Source: CAZGEA01 sp964524515
GTDB taxonomy: Bacteria > Patescibacteriota > Microgenomatia > UBA8517
NCBI GenBank assembly: GCA_964524515.1
Contig: CAZGEA010000005.1
Span: 1-64,000 of the forward strand
Length of the DNA stretch: 64,000 bases
Direction: 5' to 3'
Shown: one piece after another, positions 26,208 through 35,820 of the stretch
Layout of the letters: each line of letters begins with the position of its first letter
Numbering within the stretch: position 1 is the first letter of the stretch
Program-made: the position numbers and the translations under genes
The notes under the pieces: generated by a model
What the model was told of the DNA's origin: nothing
The model's database searches: none
What the model saw: only the letters and a program-made list of their open reading frames with translations

Positions 26208-27131
26208 ATGGAAAATCTACCAACACACCCACTACAATCACCATTCTGGGCTGAATTTAGAAAAAAAGTTGGAAATAAAGTTGTTGAAAATAAAAACTTT
26301 ACTATGACAATTCACACTGTACCTTTTCTAAATTTAAAAATTGGTGCAATCATCAAAGGCCCAAGAGTTAACTCAAAATTAATTAAGGATTTAAAAGAAA
26401 TTGCAAAGACTGAATCATTAATCGCAATTCGAATTGAACCAAATGTATTGAAAAACCAAGAAGACATTAATTTTTTAAAATCAATTAATGCCAAAAAAGG
26501 AAGAAGATTATTTACTCCCGAATCATTTTGGATTGATCTAACAAAAAATGAAATTGATTTACTAAATAGTTTTAATTCAAAGACAAGATACAACATAAAA
26601 CTTGCACAAAAAAAAGGAGTAATTATAAAAATTGATAATTCAGATAAATCATTTGAAAAATATTTGAGCCTTACAAAAGAAACAGCTCAAAGACAAGGCT
26701 TCTATGCTCACTCTGAAACCTATCACCGGCTCATGTGGAATACTTTAAAAAATAAAATTGCTTACCTTCTGGTAGCCAAGTATCAAAATGAAATTCTCTC
26801 AACATGGATTCTTTTTCTCTACAATGATGTATTGTACTATCCATATGGCGCATCAAGTAATTCACATAAAGATGTAATGGCAAATAATTTAATGATGTGG
26901 GAAGCAATAAAATTCGGTAAAAATAAAAATGCAAAAATCTTTGATCTTTGGGGGAAAGAAAAAGGTAAAGGTTTTACAAAATTTAAAGAAGGATACAATC
27001 CACAAGTAGTTGAATTTATTGGCACATGGGACATTGCATTTTCTCCACTATATTATTTATTTATTGCACTTGAAAAAATCAGATGGTTTGTTTTACGTAT
27101 TAAATCAAAAATTCAAAAACCAAATTTTTAA
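26208..27131 (+). CDS. FemAB/FemX-like peptidoglycan aminoacyltransferase
   Basis: 307 residues of double GNAT fold. Typical FemX segments are visible: PFWAEFRKKVG at the start, SKTRYNIKLAQKKGV, a PYGASSNSHKDVMANNLMMWEAIKFGK helix split across the acetyl-CoA-like fold, and FDLWG near 245. Family members add amino acids from aminoacyl-tRNA to the lipid II stem peptide. ATG 26208 follows a TAAAAT box by 6 bases at the end of the helicase gene. A second, diverged copy follows 6 bp downstream. Confidence 0.85.
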   Translation: MENLPTHPLQSPFWAEFRKKVGNKVVENKNFTMTIHTVPFLNLKIGAIIKGPRVNSKLIKDLKEIAKTESLIAIRIEPNVLKNQEDINFLKSINAKKGRRLFTPESFWIDLTKNEIDLLNSFNSKTRYNIKLAQKKGVIIKIDNSDKSFEKYLSLTKETAQRQGFYAHSETYHRLMWNTLKNKIAYLLVAKYQNEILSTWILFLYNDVLYYPYGASSNSHKDVMANNLMMWEAIKFGKNKNAKIFDLWGKEKGKGFTKFKEGYNPQVVEFIGTWDIAFSPLYYLFIALEKIRWFVLRIKSKIQKPNF

Positions 27132-27137
27132 AAAGCA

Positions 27138-27974
27138 ATGGACGACATTCGCCAATCAAATGAATATTCTTGTTACATGAGCTCACAAGGTTGGCAAACT
27201 ATCAAAACCAATAATACAATCGCCTACTCAAAAAAAATCCCTTTCTTTGGAACCTTTATAAAAATACATAGACCAAAAAAAATTTCTCAAAAATTAATAG
27301 ATAAATTTGAAAAATTAAAAAATACATTTCAAATCGTCATAGAACCATTAAACATTGAACAAGAAAATTTATTAAAAAGTTTAAACTTCAAACAAATTAA
27401 AACACCATACATTCCGTCAAAAAGCCTTGAATTAAACTTAAGTAATTCAATTGAAAAAATATTTAACCAATTAAAAAAAGATTGCAGATACTCAATCAAA
27501 AAATCTTCAAGCATTAAACTAAATATTCTAAAAACAGATGAAGAAATTCTAGATTTTAGAAACACATGGAGATCCTCTCTTCCCATAAAAAGGTATGTTC
27601 CATCAACTAAAAGTATTACAAACTTAAGAGACTGTTTTAAAAAAAATTGCCTAATTCTTTATTCACCAAAAATGAAAGCTGGAGGAGTGTTTCTGATAGC
27701 TGCGAATAAATGTTACTACTGGCATGGCTTCACAGATAAAATTGGCAGAAAATCGTTAGTTCAATACCAAATAATATGGCAAGCAATTCTTTGGGCAAAA
27801 AAAATGAATGTAAAAATATTTGATTTTGAAGGTTTATACGATGAACGCTTCCCTAACAAAGACTGGATCGGGTTCTCACATTTTAAGAAAAGTTTTGGTG
27901 GAAATGAAATAAACTATCCTGGTGGTTATCAAAAAAGTTTTGGTGTATTTAAATTATTAGCTTATTTAAGCTAA
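27138..27974 (+). CDS. second FemAB-like transferase (GNAT fold)
   Basis: 278 residues, related to the preceding FemX in layout: QLKKDCRYSIKKSSSIKLN corresponds to SKTRYNIKLAQKKGV, and KIFDFEGLYDERF to KIFDLWG. The first GNAT half is shorter and diverged. It may add a different amino acid to the stem peptide, or have another acyl acceptor. The stop overlaps the stop of the convergent UvrD-nuclease by 4 bp. Confidence 0.72.
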   Translation: MDDIRQSNEYSCYMSSQGWQTIKTNNTIAYSKKIPFFGTFIKIHRPKKISQKLIDKFEKLKNTFQIVIEPLNIEQENLLKSLNFKQIKTPYIPSKSLELNLSNSIEKIFNQLKKDCRYSIKKSSSIKLNILKTDEEILDFRNTWRSSLPIKRYVPSTKSITNLRDCFKKNCLILYSPKMKAGGVFLIAANKCYYWHGFTDKIGRKSLVQYQIIWQAILWAKKMNVKIFDFEGLYDERFPNKDWIGFSHFKKSFGGNEINYPGGYQKSFGVFKLLAYLS

Positions 27975-30832
27975 TCTTCTTTAATGCCACAAAAAATTTC
28001 ATACTCACATCCTTGCTGACAAAAATATGAATTATTACACTCAAAATCAGATTTCTCGATTTGCTCTCTCCAAGATAATATTTCTTTTCTAGCATTATCC
28101 AAATCAGCTTGTGTTCTTGAAGTTTCAACTATTTGTGGACTATCAAAATAATACAAAAACAATTTAATATTTTCTGGTTTTATTCCAAAAATTTCACTTG
28201 CAGCGATACAATATATTGAAAGCTGCAAATCGTGATCCGCTTCTTTTTGATTCAAATTATGTGTTCCTGTTTTATAATCAATTATCTCAATAGTTCCATC
28301 ATTAATTTTATTTATTCTATCAATCTTGCCATTTACTCTAATATCATCAACTTTAAAAGAAAATGGCATTTCTAAAAATTCTGGGGTAATGTCTTTCTTG
28401 TAAAAATCGTTCAAAAATAATTTCAAAAACTTATACCCCCTTCGTTTTGCAATTTTTTCATGATTTAAGTCAACATATCCATCACTTATCCAATTATCGT
28501 CAAGCAATTGATATAGAAGTTCAATACTAGGATCAACTCCATCTTTTAATTTATTATAAAAATCTGCAAGTGCTGCATGAAAACTTACACCGAAACTCGA
28601 AGATGGAGAAGCAGGTGTGGGAATAGAATAAATATAACGCAATTTATAATGCAATGGACAAATCTTAAATGTTTCAATTTGAGAATATGATAAATATTTT
28701 ATTTTTTTAGATAACTTTTTTAAATATTTTTTATCAACATTATCTGTAAATTTTGAGACTTTCTCACTTGGAATACTTTCAAATTCACCAATGGCTTCAC
28801 CTACAAAATTTGATATTTTTTTCTCACGAATTCCATCACCATAATATTTTGCCGCAGTAAAAAATAACTTTTCTTTAGCCCTTGTCATTCCAACATAAAA
28901 TAATCTCCTCTCCTCTTGCATATGAAAATCACCACTTGGAGAAATTTCTCTAAGCAACTCATCGGGAATCAAAATTGGATCTGGGCGATTCATTGAAGGA
29001 AATCTCTGTGACACCAAATTAACCATAAAAACTACTTTAAATTCCAAACCTTTTGAAGAATGCACTGTTAAAATATTCACAGATTCTCCATTTCTATCAA
29101 AATCAGATAAAGCAGATGGAGAATCTCCACTTTCTAAATATAAATTTAAAAATTCTACAAAATCGAAAATATTATATTTAATATTTTGAAGTTCATACCT
29201 CTTTACCATTTCAAAAAATTTCGCAATATTTTTTAGTTTTATCTCAGCCTGATCACTGTTAATTTTACTGATCCTCAAAAGAATATCGGTATCTCTTAAC
29301 CATTCATATAAAACATTACCAATAGATTGATTTTTAGATTTCTCTATTAAATCAACTAAAATCAAACTTATTTTTTTTAATTTTTCAATATTTTTTAAAT
29401 TATAACTATCATCAATTTGAAGCACTTTATCCCACAAAAAAATATTATCTTTTCTTGCTTGTTTTGATAAATAAATTAAATCACTCTGAGAAATTCCAAG
29501 CTCATCTATAGCCAAAAGCTTAAACAAATTAGCAAAATCCCAAGGGTCAGCTAAAAATTTCAAAAAACACATAATATCAATTATTTCAGGTCTATCGAAA
29601 AGTTTTTCAGGTCCTAAAAACTGATAAGGAATTCCTTGTTTCTCTAAATTTGAAATAAACAAATCAGAATGATTATTCGCTCTCACCAATATTGCGATAT
29701 CTCCATATGCATACCCTTTTTCATTTAAAATTTTAATTTGCTCAACAACTTGTTCTGCTTCTTCAAAAGAAGTCTGAGTCTGAATTAAAGATATTGAAGA
29801 TTTTTTATTTGTGGTAGCTATTAACTTTTTACTAATTCCAAGTTTTGATTCTAAAGTATCAGGATCGTTATTTTTAACTAATTTATACGAAGCATCCAAT
29901 ATTTCCTGCCCTGATCTATAATTTTTATTCAGTGTAACTTGTTTAGAATCAGGAAAAACATCCATAAACTGCATAATGTTCGATACAGATGCACCTCTAA
30001 ATCTATATATCGATTGATTATCATCCCCAACTACACAAATTTTTTTATCATCACCTGCAATCATAATTGATAATAAATTTTGTGAATAATTAGTATCTTG
30101 AAATTCATCTACTAAAATATATGAAAATTTATCTTGATAATTTTTCAAAATATTTGGCCTTTTCTTAAATAATTCGATTGTTTTATTTATTAAATCCCCA
30201 AAATCAAAAACAGAATTCTGCTCTTTATAATTTTGATAGAATTCAAAAACTTTCAAAATTTCTTCACATTTTTTAATATCATTTAAATCAATTTCACTAA
30301 GTAATTTTAAATCACCAAGTTCAATCTTCTTCTTAACTAACCATTCACCATAATCATTAGGAGTTATATTCTCATCAGAAAGTCTTGAAAAATGACTCAA
30401 CAAAATATTTATAAACTTATATGGACTTCCAACAGGCATAAAATACTCAAGATCAAGATTAGTTAAATTTTTCTTGATTATTGAAACTGATTCTTGCCTT
30501 GATAAAATCTTATAATCAGGGTCAATACCAATATGAATTCCAGATTCACGCAGCAACCTATCACAAAAAGAATGAAATGTTGAAATCCACATTTGTGAGT
30601 ACCCCAATGGCATTGCCAAATCAACACGCTCCTGCATTTCTGCTGATGCTTTTTCAGTAAAAGTTAACGCCAATATTTTCTCAGGGTTTATTTTTTTCTC
30701 AAAAACTAAATATTTTATTTTCTCAGTTATTACTGTTGTTTTTCCCGTTCCAGCCCCAGCAACAATCAAAAGCGGGCCATCAACATATTCAATAGCCTCT
30801 TTTTGTTCATTATTTAATTTAGGTGCATCCAT
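27971..30832 (-). CDS. UvrD-family helicase fused to PD-(D/E)XK nuclease with cysteine cluster
   Basis: 953 residues. The helicase part (about 1-660) has AGAGTGKT, LTFTEKASAEM, STFHSFCDRLL, VDEFQDTN, GDDNQSIYRFRGA and LTVHSSKGLEF. The C-terminal part carries a RecB/AddB-like nuclease core (GKIDRI, IIDYKTG). One cysteine at the first nuclease helix (FKICPLHYKLRY) and three or four in the tail (CNNSYFCQQGCEYEIFC) match the arrangement of an iron-sulfur-staple nuclease. Likely acts in end resection or recombination. It starts 5 bp after rmuC and converges with the FemAB genes. Confidence 0.88.
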   Translation of the reverse strand: MDAPKLNNEQKEAIEYVDGPLLIVAGAGTGKTTVITEKIKYLVFEKKINPEKILALTFTEKASAEMQERVDLAMPLGYSQMWISTFHSFCDRLLRESGIHIGIDPDYKILSRQESVSIIKKNLTNLDLEYFMPVGSPYKFINILLSHFSRLSDENITPNDYGEWLVKKKIELGDLKLLSEIDLNDIKKCEEILKVFEFYQNYKEQNSVFDFGDLINKTIELFKKRPNILKNYQDKFSYILVDEFQDTNYSQNLLSIMIAGDDKKICVVGDDNQSIYRFRGASVSNIMQFMDVFPDSKQVTLNKNYRSGQEILDASYKLVKNNDPDTLESKLGISKKLIATTNKKSSISLIQTQTSFEEAEQVVEQIKILNEKGYAYGDIAILVRANNHSDLFISNLEKQGIPYQFLGPEKLFDRPEIIDIMCFLKFLADPWDFANLFKLLAIDELGISQSDLIYLSKQARKDNIFLWDKVLQIDDSYNLKNIEKLKKISLILVDLIEKSKNQSIGNVLYEWLRDTDILLRISKINSDQAEIKLKNIAKFFEMVKRYELQNIKYNIFDFVEFLNLYLESGDSPSALSDFDRNGESVNILTVHSSKGLEFKVVFMVNLVSQRFPSMNRPDPILIPDELLREISPSGDFHMQEERRLFYVGMTRAKEKLFFTAAKYYGDGIREKKISNFVGEAIGEFESIPSEKVSKFTDNVDKKYLKKLSKKIKYLSYSQIETFKICPLHYKLRYIYSIPTPASPSSSFGVSFHAALADFYNKLKDGVDPSIELLYQLLDDNWISDGYVDLNHEKIAKRRGYKFLKLFLNDFYKKDITPEFLEMPFSFKVDDIRVNGKIDRINKINDGTIEIIDYKTGTHNLNQKEADHDLQLSIYCIAASEIFGIKPENIKLFLYYFDSPQIVETSRTQADLDNARKEILSWREQIEKSDFECNNSYFCQQGCEYEIFCGIKED

Positions 30833-30837
30833 AAAAA

Positions 30838-31770
30838 TTAAATATTACTTTTTTTAGATTCCAAAAGTCTCGTTGAAGAAATTTTTTGACCCATTTTTGT
30901 ATAATCATTCCAAACTGTTCCCATTGTATTGGAAGCATTAGTTAAATGTTTTTGAAGAATTAAAAAAGACGCTTCAACTTTTGAATAATCTTTTTGTATT
31001 GCTTTGATTGTTTCAAGAATAACCTTTGCCCTTTCTTCAACTTTCTGTCCTTCCAAACTCATAAGAATTGCTTTCATGAACGCATAAAAAGTTGTAGGGG
31101 ATACAGGTAAGACATGAGCTTCTCCTGCATAATCAAAAATATCAGAATTATTAATAACTTCATAATAAACATTTTCAGATGGCAGATACATCAAAGCATA
31201 ATCAATAGTTCCCTCATCTGGCCTTATATATTTTTTTGAAATTGCATCTATGTGTTTTTTAACATCCATTTCAAACTGTTTGTTAAAAATCTTTTTATCA
31301 ACTTCACTTGATGAATTTACCATTTTCCGAAAATTCTCAAGTGGAAATTTTGAATCAATTGGTATTATTCCAGAAGTAGAAAGTATTGCTGCATCTACAA
31401 TCTCTCCTGATGAAAACGAATACTGAATACGAAACGATTCTTTTGGTAAAAATTGTCCAAGCAATTCCTTCAATATCTGCTCTCCAATATTCCCTCTGAT
31501 TTTAGGATTAACCAAAAAACTCTGCATGTCCTTCATTGATCTTCCAATTTCACCAATTTCTCCAAGAGATCCTTGCAGTTCCATTAATACTTTAGAAGTT
31601 CTATCTAGTCTATCGTGAATTATTCTTTGATCATTTTGAGTACCGCTTTGAAGTGTCTGTAAAAAATTAACAAAATTTTTGTTATCACCTTGTTTTTTAA
31701 TCAAGAGGTATGCAATAGCAGAAAAACCGAATATCATTATTATAAGTATCAAAAAAAGAAATAGTTCCAT
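30838..31770 (-). CDS. rmuC: DNA recombination protein RmuC-like
   Basis: 310 residues. An N-terminal membrane helix (about 2-22), a coiled coil, then the RmuC nuclease-like domain with GNIGEQILKELL, IPIDSKFPLENF, YALMYLPSENVYYEV and LPVSPTTFYAFMKAI. RmuC limits rearrangements at inverted repeats in E. coli. The start codon is back to back with the divergent small membrane protein (CATATG at 31768-31773). It shares the minus-strand unit with the UvrD-nuclease. Confidence 0.92.
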   Translation of the reverse strand: MELFLFLILIIMIFGFSAIAYLLIKKQGDNKNFVNFLQTLQSGTQNDQRIIHDRLDRTSKVLMELQGSLGEIGEIGRSMKDMQSFLVNPKIRGNIGEQILKELLGQFLPKESFRIQYSFSSGEIVDAAILSTSGIIPIDSKFPLENFRKMVNSSSEVDKKIFNKQFEMDVKKHIDAISKKYIRPDEGTIDYALMYLPSENVYYEVINNSDIFDYAGEAHVLPVSPTTFYAFMKAILMSLEGQKVEERAKVILETIKAIQKDYSKVEASFLILQKHLTNASNTMGTVWNDYTKMGQKISSTRLLESKKSNI

Positions 31771-32091
31771 ATGAAATCATTGTATCAAAATAATCAAAAC
31801 AAAACACGAAAGAACATATTCATTTCAATGATTAGTATTTCACTAACATTTCTTTCTATAATAACTCTTTCACCCACAAAATCTATAAATATTTTATTTT
31901 TCCTTATATTTCTTTCAATTAGCCTATGTTACTTTTTACCATTATTTATTCCAAATAAAAAAATTACATATCTTCTAACATTTATCATAATTTCAATTCT
32001 AATTCTAAGAGCTTTAAAAATAGCTAGTCTTTTTAATATTTTACTAATTTTAATTTTAGCTTTAGTAATATTTTTATATAACAAAAAATAA
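31771..32091 (+). CDS. small four-helix membrane protein of unknown function
   Basis: 106 residues, basic N-terminus (MKSLYQNNQNKTRKN) and about four hydrophobic helices filling the rest. No family is recognised and there are no cysteines or conserved polar motifs to suggest a function. Its start abuts that of rmuC and its stop abuts a terminator hairpin. A single isolated cistron. Confidence 0.55.
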   Translation: MKSLYQNNQNKTRKNIFISMISISLTFLSIITLSPTKSINILFFLIFLSISLCYFLPLFIPNKKITYLLTFIIISILILRALKIASLFNILLILILALVIFLYNKK

Positions 32092-32116
32092 CAAGAGCCC
32101 TGATTAAGGGCTCTTG
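32092..32116 (-). terminator. intrinsic terminator of the secreted repeat-protein gene
   Basis: CAAGAGCCC (32092-32100) pairs perfectly with GGGCTCTTG (32108-32116) around a 7-base loop. On the minus strand the stem is followed by a T-rich tract, so it terminates the gene ending at 32142. It may also stop read-through from the convergent small membrane gene. Confidence 0.8.
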
Positions 32117-32141
32117 AAATTAAAAAAAGCTTTCGCAGCTT

Positions 32142-32747
32142 TTAAGGCAAAACAACACCAGATGTATTAACATTTGCGTTATTTGTAATTGTTACCAATG
32201 TATCAACATATCCTGTAGATATTCCTGATCCATCATTAACATTTTTATCAGAACTATTACCTCCTGTATCACCAGCAACTCCTACACCATTACTAAAACT
32301 AGAAACGTTTGTTTGATTCTTAAAGTTCTTAACTTTAGTTTTCGATTTAACCTTAGTTTTAGATTTATATCCGTTTCCTTCGATAGTGACATCTTGGCTA
32401 TTGCTGCTACATGCACAACATCCAGAATCTATAGCAAAATTGCCTCCAGCATTATTCGTTATATCCACAACCTGAGCAACATTACCTGTTTCAATACTAG
32501 CTTCTCCACCTACATTTTTGTCTGCAGTATTGTTACCCGTATTACCAGTTACAGTTACTGAATTAACAATAGTTGATACATTTGATTGATTCAAAACATC
32601 AACACATTTATTCAACAAACTAACTTTGTTAACTGATTTTGCTCCATTGGAGTTAATATCCACAGTTACATCAGAAGCTAAAACATTTGATGTACTGACA
32701 ACTAATACTAAAGAAAATAATCCTAAAATTGACATTAATTTTTTCAT
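32142..32747 (-). CDS. secreted two-repeat protein with Asn/Gly/Thr-rich units
   Basis: 201 residues with a clear signal peptide (MKKLMSILGLFSLVLVVSTSNVLAS). The mature part has two related units of about 80 residues, each with NQ(S/T)NVS, V.(V/G)TGNTGNN.ADKNV or the matching GVAGDTGGNSSDKNV, an xISTGxV step, and VxITNNAxxN. Between them lie a CCAC cluster and a Lys/Thr-Ser/Lys stretch (KSKTKVKSKTKVK). The repeats suggest a beta-solenoid-like secreted protein; the function is unknown. A strong Shine-Dalgarno sequence, GGAGGTG (32755-32761), lies 7 bases upstream. Confidence 0.75.
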   Translation of the reverse strand: MKKLMSILGLFSLVLVVSTSNVLASDVTVDINSNGAKSVNKVSLLNKCVDVLNQSNVSTIVNSVTVTGNTGNNTADKNVGGEASIETGNVAQVVDITNNAGGNFAIDSGCCACSSNSQDVTIEGNGYKSKTKVKSKTKVKNFKNQTNVSSFSNGVGVAGDTGGNSSDKNVNDGSGISTGYVDTLVTITNNANVNTSGVVLP

Positions 32748-32754
32748 TCACACT

Positions 32755-32761
32755 CACCTCC
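32755..32761 (-). promoter_or_regulatory. strong Shine-Dalgarno site
   Basis: GGAGGTG on the minus strand, 7 bases before ATG 32747. It stands out because most genes here lack a recognisable ribosome binding site. The secreted protein is therefore probably made in high amounts from a normal leader of about 50 bases or more. Confidence 0.75.
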
Positions 32762-32872
32762 AAACATACACTCATAAATATAGAAAAAAGTCCCAGAGAA
32801 TAAAAAAATAGGCATTAATTATTTCTAACAAACTAAACTTATAGTGTCCATACCCAAAAAATGCCAATTTTC

Positions 32873-32881
32873 TGCTAAAAT
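32873..32881 (+). promoter_or_regulatory. extended -10 promoter of the GT2 gene
   Basis: TGCTAAAAT is a TGn-TAAAAT extended -10. ATG 32887 lies 5 bases downstream, so the mRNA would start at or next to the start codon. Confidence 0.5.
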
Positions 32882-32886
32882 AATAC

Positions 32887-34356
32887 ATGGTCAAAAAACA
32901 CGATAGACTATTGGAAATATTACCTGGCTTCATTTCATGGAACATCATTCTATTTCCATATTGGGGAATTTTAGTTATTCCAAATATAGTTGCCTACTTT
33001 ATATTAATATTCAATATTTACTGGTTCTACCAATCATTCCAATTATCTCTCGCCGCAATAATTTCTCATTTTAGAATAGAGGCTACAAAAAAATACAACT
33101 GGCTGGCAGATATTGCAATTTTTCCTGATTCCAAAAAAGTTGTCCATCTAGTAATTATTCCAACTTATAAAGAACCAATTTATATTCTCAAAAGAACACT
33201 TGATTCATTAAAAAATCAGGAATTATCTACCAAGCAAATAATTCCACTTATCGCTTTTGAAGAAAAAGAAAATATTATCGATAGAAATGAAAAAGAAAAA
33301 ATTATTAAAAAAGAATATTCAAATATTTTTAAAGAGATAATTACAACAGTTCACAATTTAGTTCCAGGGGAAGTAGCTGGAAAAGCAGCAAACGAAAGAT
33401 TTGCAGCAGTTTATTTCAAAAAAAATAGAATCGACAATAAAAAAATTGATAGAAATTATTTAGTAGTTACAAGTTCCGATTCAGACCACACATTTCACAA
33501 AAAGCACTTTGCTGTATTAACATTTAAATTCCTAGATAGTCCTCAAAGATACAATCGTTTCTGGCAAGCTGCTGTCATGTTTTACAATAACATTTGGGAG
33601 GTTCCAGCACTAACTCGTGTTCCAAACACTTTCGGTTCAATTTGGAACTTAGCTCAATTAACAAGAAAAGATAGATTAATTAATGGTCAAAACTACTCAC
33701 TTTCATACAACTTACTCGAAGACGCAGATTTTTGGGATCCTGATAAAATCCCAGAAGATTGGGGAATATTTTTCAAAGCATTTTACAAAAGAAAAGGTAA
33801 AGTGGAAGTAGAACCAATTTTCCTTCCATTGTTTGCTGATGCTCCAAAATCAAAAACATTTTTTGGAACTCTTAAAAATCAATATGAGCAATTTAAAAGA
33901 TGGGCATGGGGCGTTTCAGATGTACCTTGGATTATGAAAAAATATTTCCAAGAAGGTGATGTTGCTTTTGGAGACAAATTTTTCAGATTATTTTTTGTAT
34001 TAAAAGCGCACATATTATGGCCTGTAAATTGGTTTTTAATTACAATTGGACTTACTCTTCCAACAGTAATCAACCCAGCATTTGGAAGAACATCCTTAGG
34101 TTACATGGTTCCACAAATATCATCAGCAATTTTAACAATCGCACTAGTCTTTTTAGTTATTATGATAATTATTGATTCGTTCTATAAACCAAAAAGGCCA
34201 GCTGGTATGCCAGCTTGGAGAACAATGATATCTCCACTTGAGTTTATATTAATGCCATTAGTTGGTTTTTTATTCAGTGCATTACCAGGTCTTGATGCAC
34301 ACACAAGATTAATGTTAGGTAAATATATTGAGTATAAAGTTACAGAAAAAGTATAA
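32887..34356 (+). CDS. membrane-bound GT2 glycosyltransferase (polysaccharide-synthase-like)
   Basis: 489 residues. Two N-terminal membrane helices (about 15-60), then a GT-A domain with IIPTYKEP, SSDSDHTF (DxD), LLEDADFW and QFKRW (the QxxRW motif of processive GT2 enzymes), then three to four C-terminal helices. This is the plan of cellulose/hyaluronan-synthase-like proteins. The N-terminal part is longer than in simple GT2 enzymes. It heads a run of glycan genes read in the same direction to 38.1 kb. Confidence 0.85.
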   Translation: MVKKHDRLLEILPGFISWNIILFPYWGILVIPNIVAYFILIFNIYWFYQSFQLSLAAIISHFRIEATKKYNWLADIAIFPDSKKVVHLVIIPTYKEPIYILKRTLDSLKNQELSTKQIIPLIAFEEKENIIDRNEKEKIIKKEYSNIFKEIITTVHNLVPGEVAGKAANERFAAVYFKKNRIDNKKIDRNYLVVTSSDSDHTFHKKHFAVLTFKFLDSPQRYNRFWQAAVMFYNNIWEVPALTRVPNTFGSIWNLAQLTRKDRLINGQNYSLSYNLLEDADFWDPDKIPEDWGIFFKAFYKRKGKVEVEPIFLPLFADAPKSKTFFGTLKNQYEQFKRWAWGVSDVPWIMKKYFQEGDVAFGDKFFRLFFVLKAHILWPVNWFLITIGLTLPTVINPAFGRTSLGYMVPQISSAILTIALVFLVIMIIIDSFYKPKRPAGMPAWRTMISPLEFILMPLVGFLFSALPGLDAHTRLMLGKYIEYKVTEKV

Positions 34357-34362
34357 TAAATT

Positions 34363-35820
34363 GTGAATAAAAAAAATCTGCTATTCCTTCTAATAATTTC
34401 GATTTTCATTTTAATAATTAGAACTCCATCACATCTTGAACCTTACTATTATGGCGATGAAATGATTTATCTAACTCTTGGTAATTCAATAAAAAATGGA
34501 TTAAATCTATACAAAGACGTCGTTGATAACAAAACACCAGGTATCTACATACTAGCAAGCTGGTTTAATTCTTTATTATTATTTAGATTAGCCACAACTT
34601 TTTGGGTTATTATTTCATCAATTTTCTTTTACCTTTTAACTAAAAAACTTTTTATAAACCAAAAAAAAATACAAATTTTTTCAGTTCTTATATTTGCAAC
34701 ACTAATGTCCATTCCATTATTTGAAGGCAACACACCAAATGCAGAACACTTTTTTATCGGTTTAAATATTATTGCAATTTTATTTGCTCTTCAAAAGAAA
34801 CACCTATTTATAATCTTTTCAGGAATCACACTTGGAATTTCTGCTCTATTTAAAATTCCAGCTCTTTCTGAAATTTTAGTAATTGGAACCATCTGGCTAA
34901 TTACCGACAAGAGCATAATTAAAACATCAATAAAATCTCTCTTTTTAATACTAACTATAATTGCAATAATAGGAACTTCAATATTTTGGTATTGGCAAAA
35001 AGGTTCAGGTCAAGATTATATCCAAAGAGCATTTTTACAAAACTCCAATTACATTTCATCGTTTAGACCAAACGATAAACAAAAAACATTTATTGAAAAA
35101 AACCTTCCATTAATTGAAAGATCTACCGTTGCCATTATTGGATTTTTCATTGTTCTTTTAATATCCAAAAAAACAAGCTTTGGGTTTACAATTGGTGCAG
35201 TTTGGGCCATAAGTTCGCTATTTTCAGCAACTCTTTCGGAAAGACCATATCCACATTATCTATTACAAGTTGCTCCTTCTATTGCAATCATGATGGCAAT
35301 ATTAGTTTTCTCCACAAAAAAAGATCACCCATATCCAGTTTTTGCGCTTTTAGCTATTTTTTCAATTCCATATTTCTCTAAATTTTATGAATACAAAACA
35401 GGACTTTATTTTCAAAATGCAAGCAATCTTCTCACAAACAAAGTTTCAACAAACACATATTTATCTAAATACTCAAACGATGTAGTAAGAAACTATGAAA
35501 TATCAAAATTTATTTTATCCATAAGTCAATCTACTGATAAAATATTTGTTTGGGGTGATGCACCACCAATATATGCACAAACCAAAAGATCTCCTGCAAT
35601 AAAATTTGTTGCAAATTATCACATAACAGATTGGTCAAATAATGATGAGGTAATAAATATGCTATCCATATCCAAACCAAAAATAATTGTGATAGGGGAA
35701 GAGGGAGAAAAATTTCAAAAATTAGAACAATTTTGTCAAACCTATTATAATCTGGTTAAAGAAATCAAAAACATGACTGGACCAAATGCAAACATATGGC
35801 TAAAAAAAGCATCAATCTAA
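34363..35820 (+). CDS. GT-C family glycosyltransferase (PMT/ArnT-like)
   Basis: 485 residues with about ten membrane helices. It starts with GTG 34363. An acidic YYYGDEMIYLTLGNSI motif in the first outer loop is followed by VVDNKTPGIYILAS, as in GT39/GT83 enzymes that use polyprenyl-phosphate sugars. A soluble C-terminal domain (from about 385) contains FVWGDAPPIYAQT. It begins 6 bp after the GT2 gene. Confidence 0.8.
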   Translation: MNKKNLLFLLIISIFILIIRTPSHLEPYYYGDEMIYLTLGNSIKNGLNLYKDVVDNKTPGIYILASWFNSLLLFRLATTFWVIISSIFFYLLTKKLFINQKKIQIFSVLIFATLMSIPLFEGNTPNAEHFFIGLNIIAILFALQKKHLFIIFSGITLGISALFKIPALSEILVIGTIWLITDKSIIKTSIKSLFLILTIIAIIGTSIFWYWQKGSGQDYIQRAFLQNSNYISSFRPNDKQKTFIEKNLPLIERSTVAIIGFFIVLLISKKTSFGFTIGAVWAISSLFSATLSERPYPHYLLQVAPSIAIMMAILVFSTKKDHPYPVFALLAIFSIPYFSKFYEYKTGLYFQNASNLLTNKVSTNTYLSKYSNDVVRNYEISKFILSISQSTDKIFVWGDAPPIYAQTKRSPAIKFVANYHITDWSNNDEVINMLSISKPKIIVIGEEGEKFQKLEQFCQTYYNLVKEIKNMTGPNANIWLKKASI

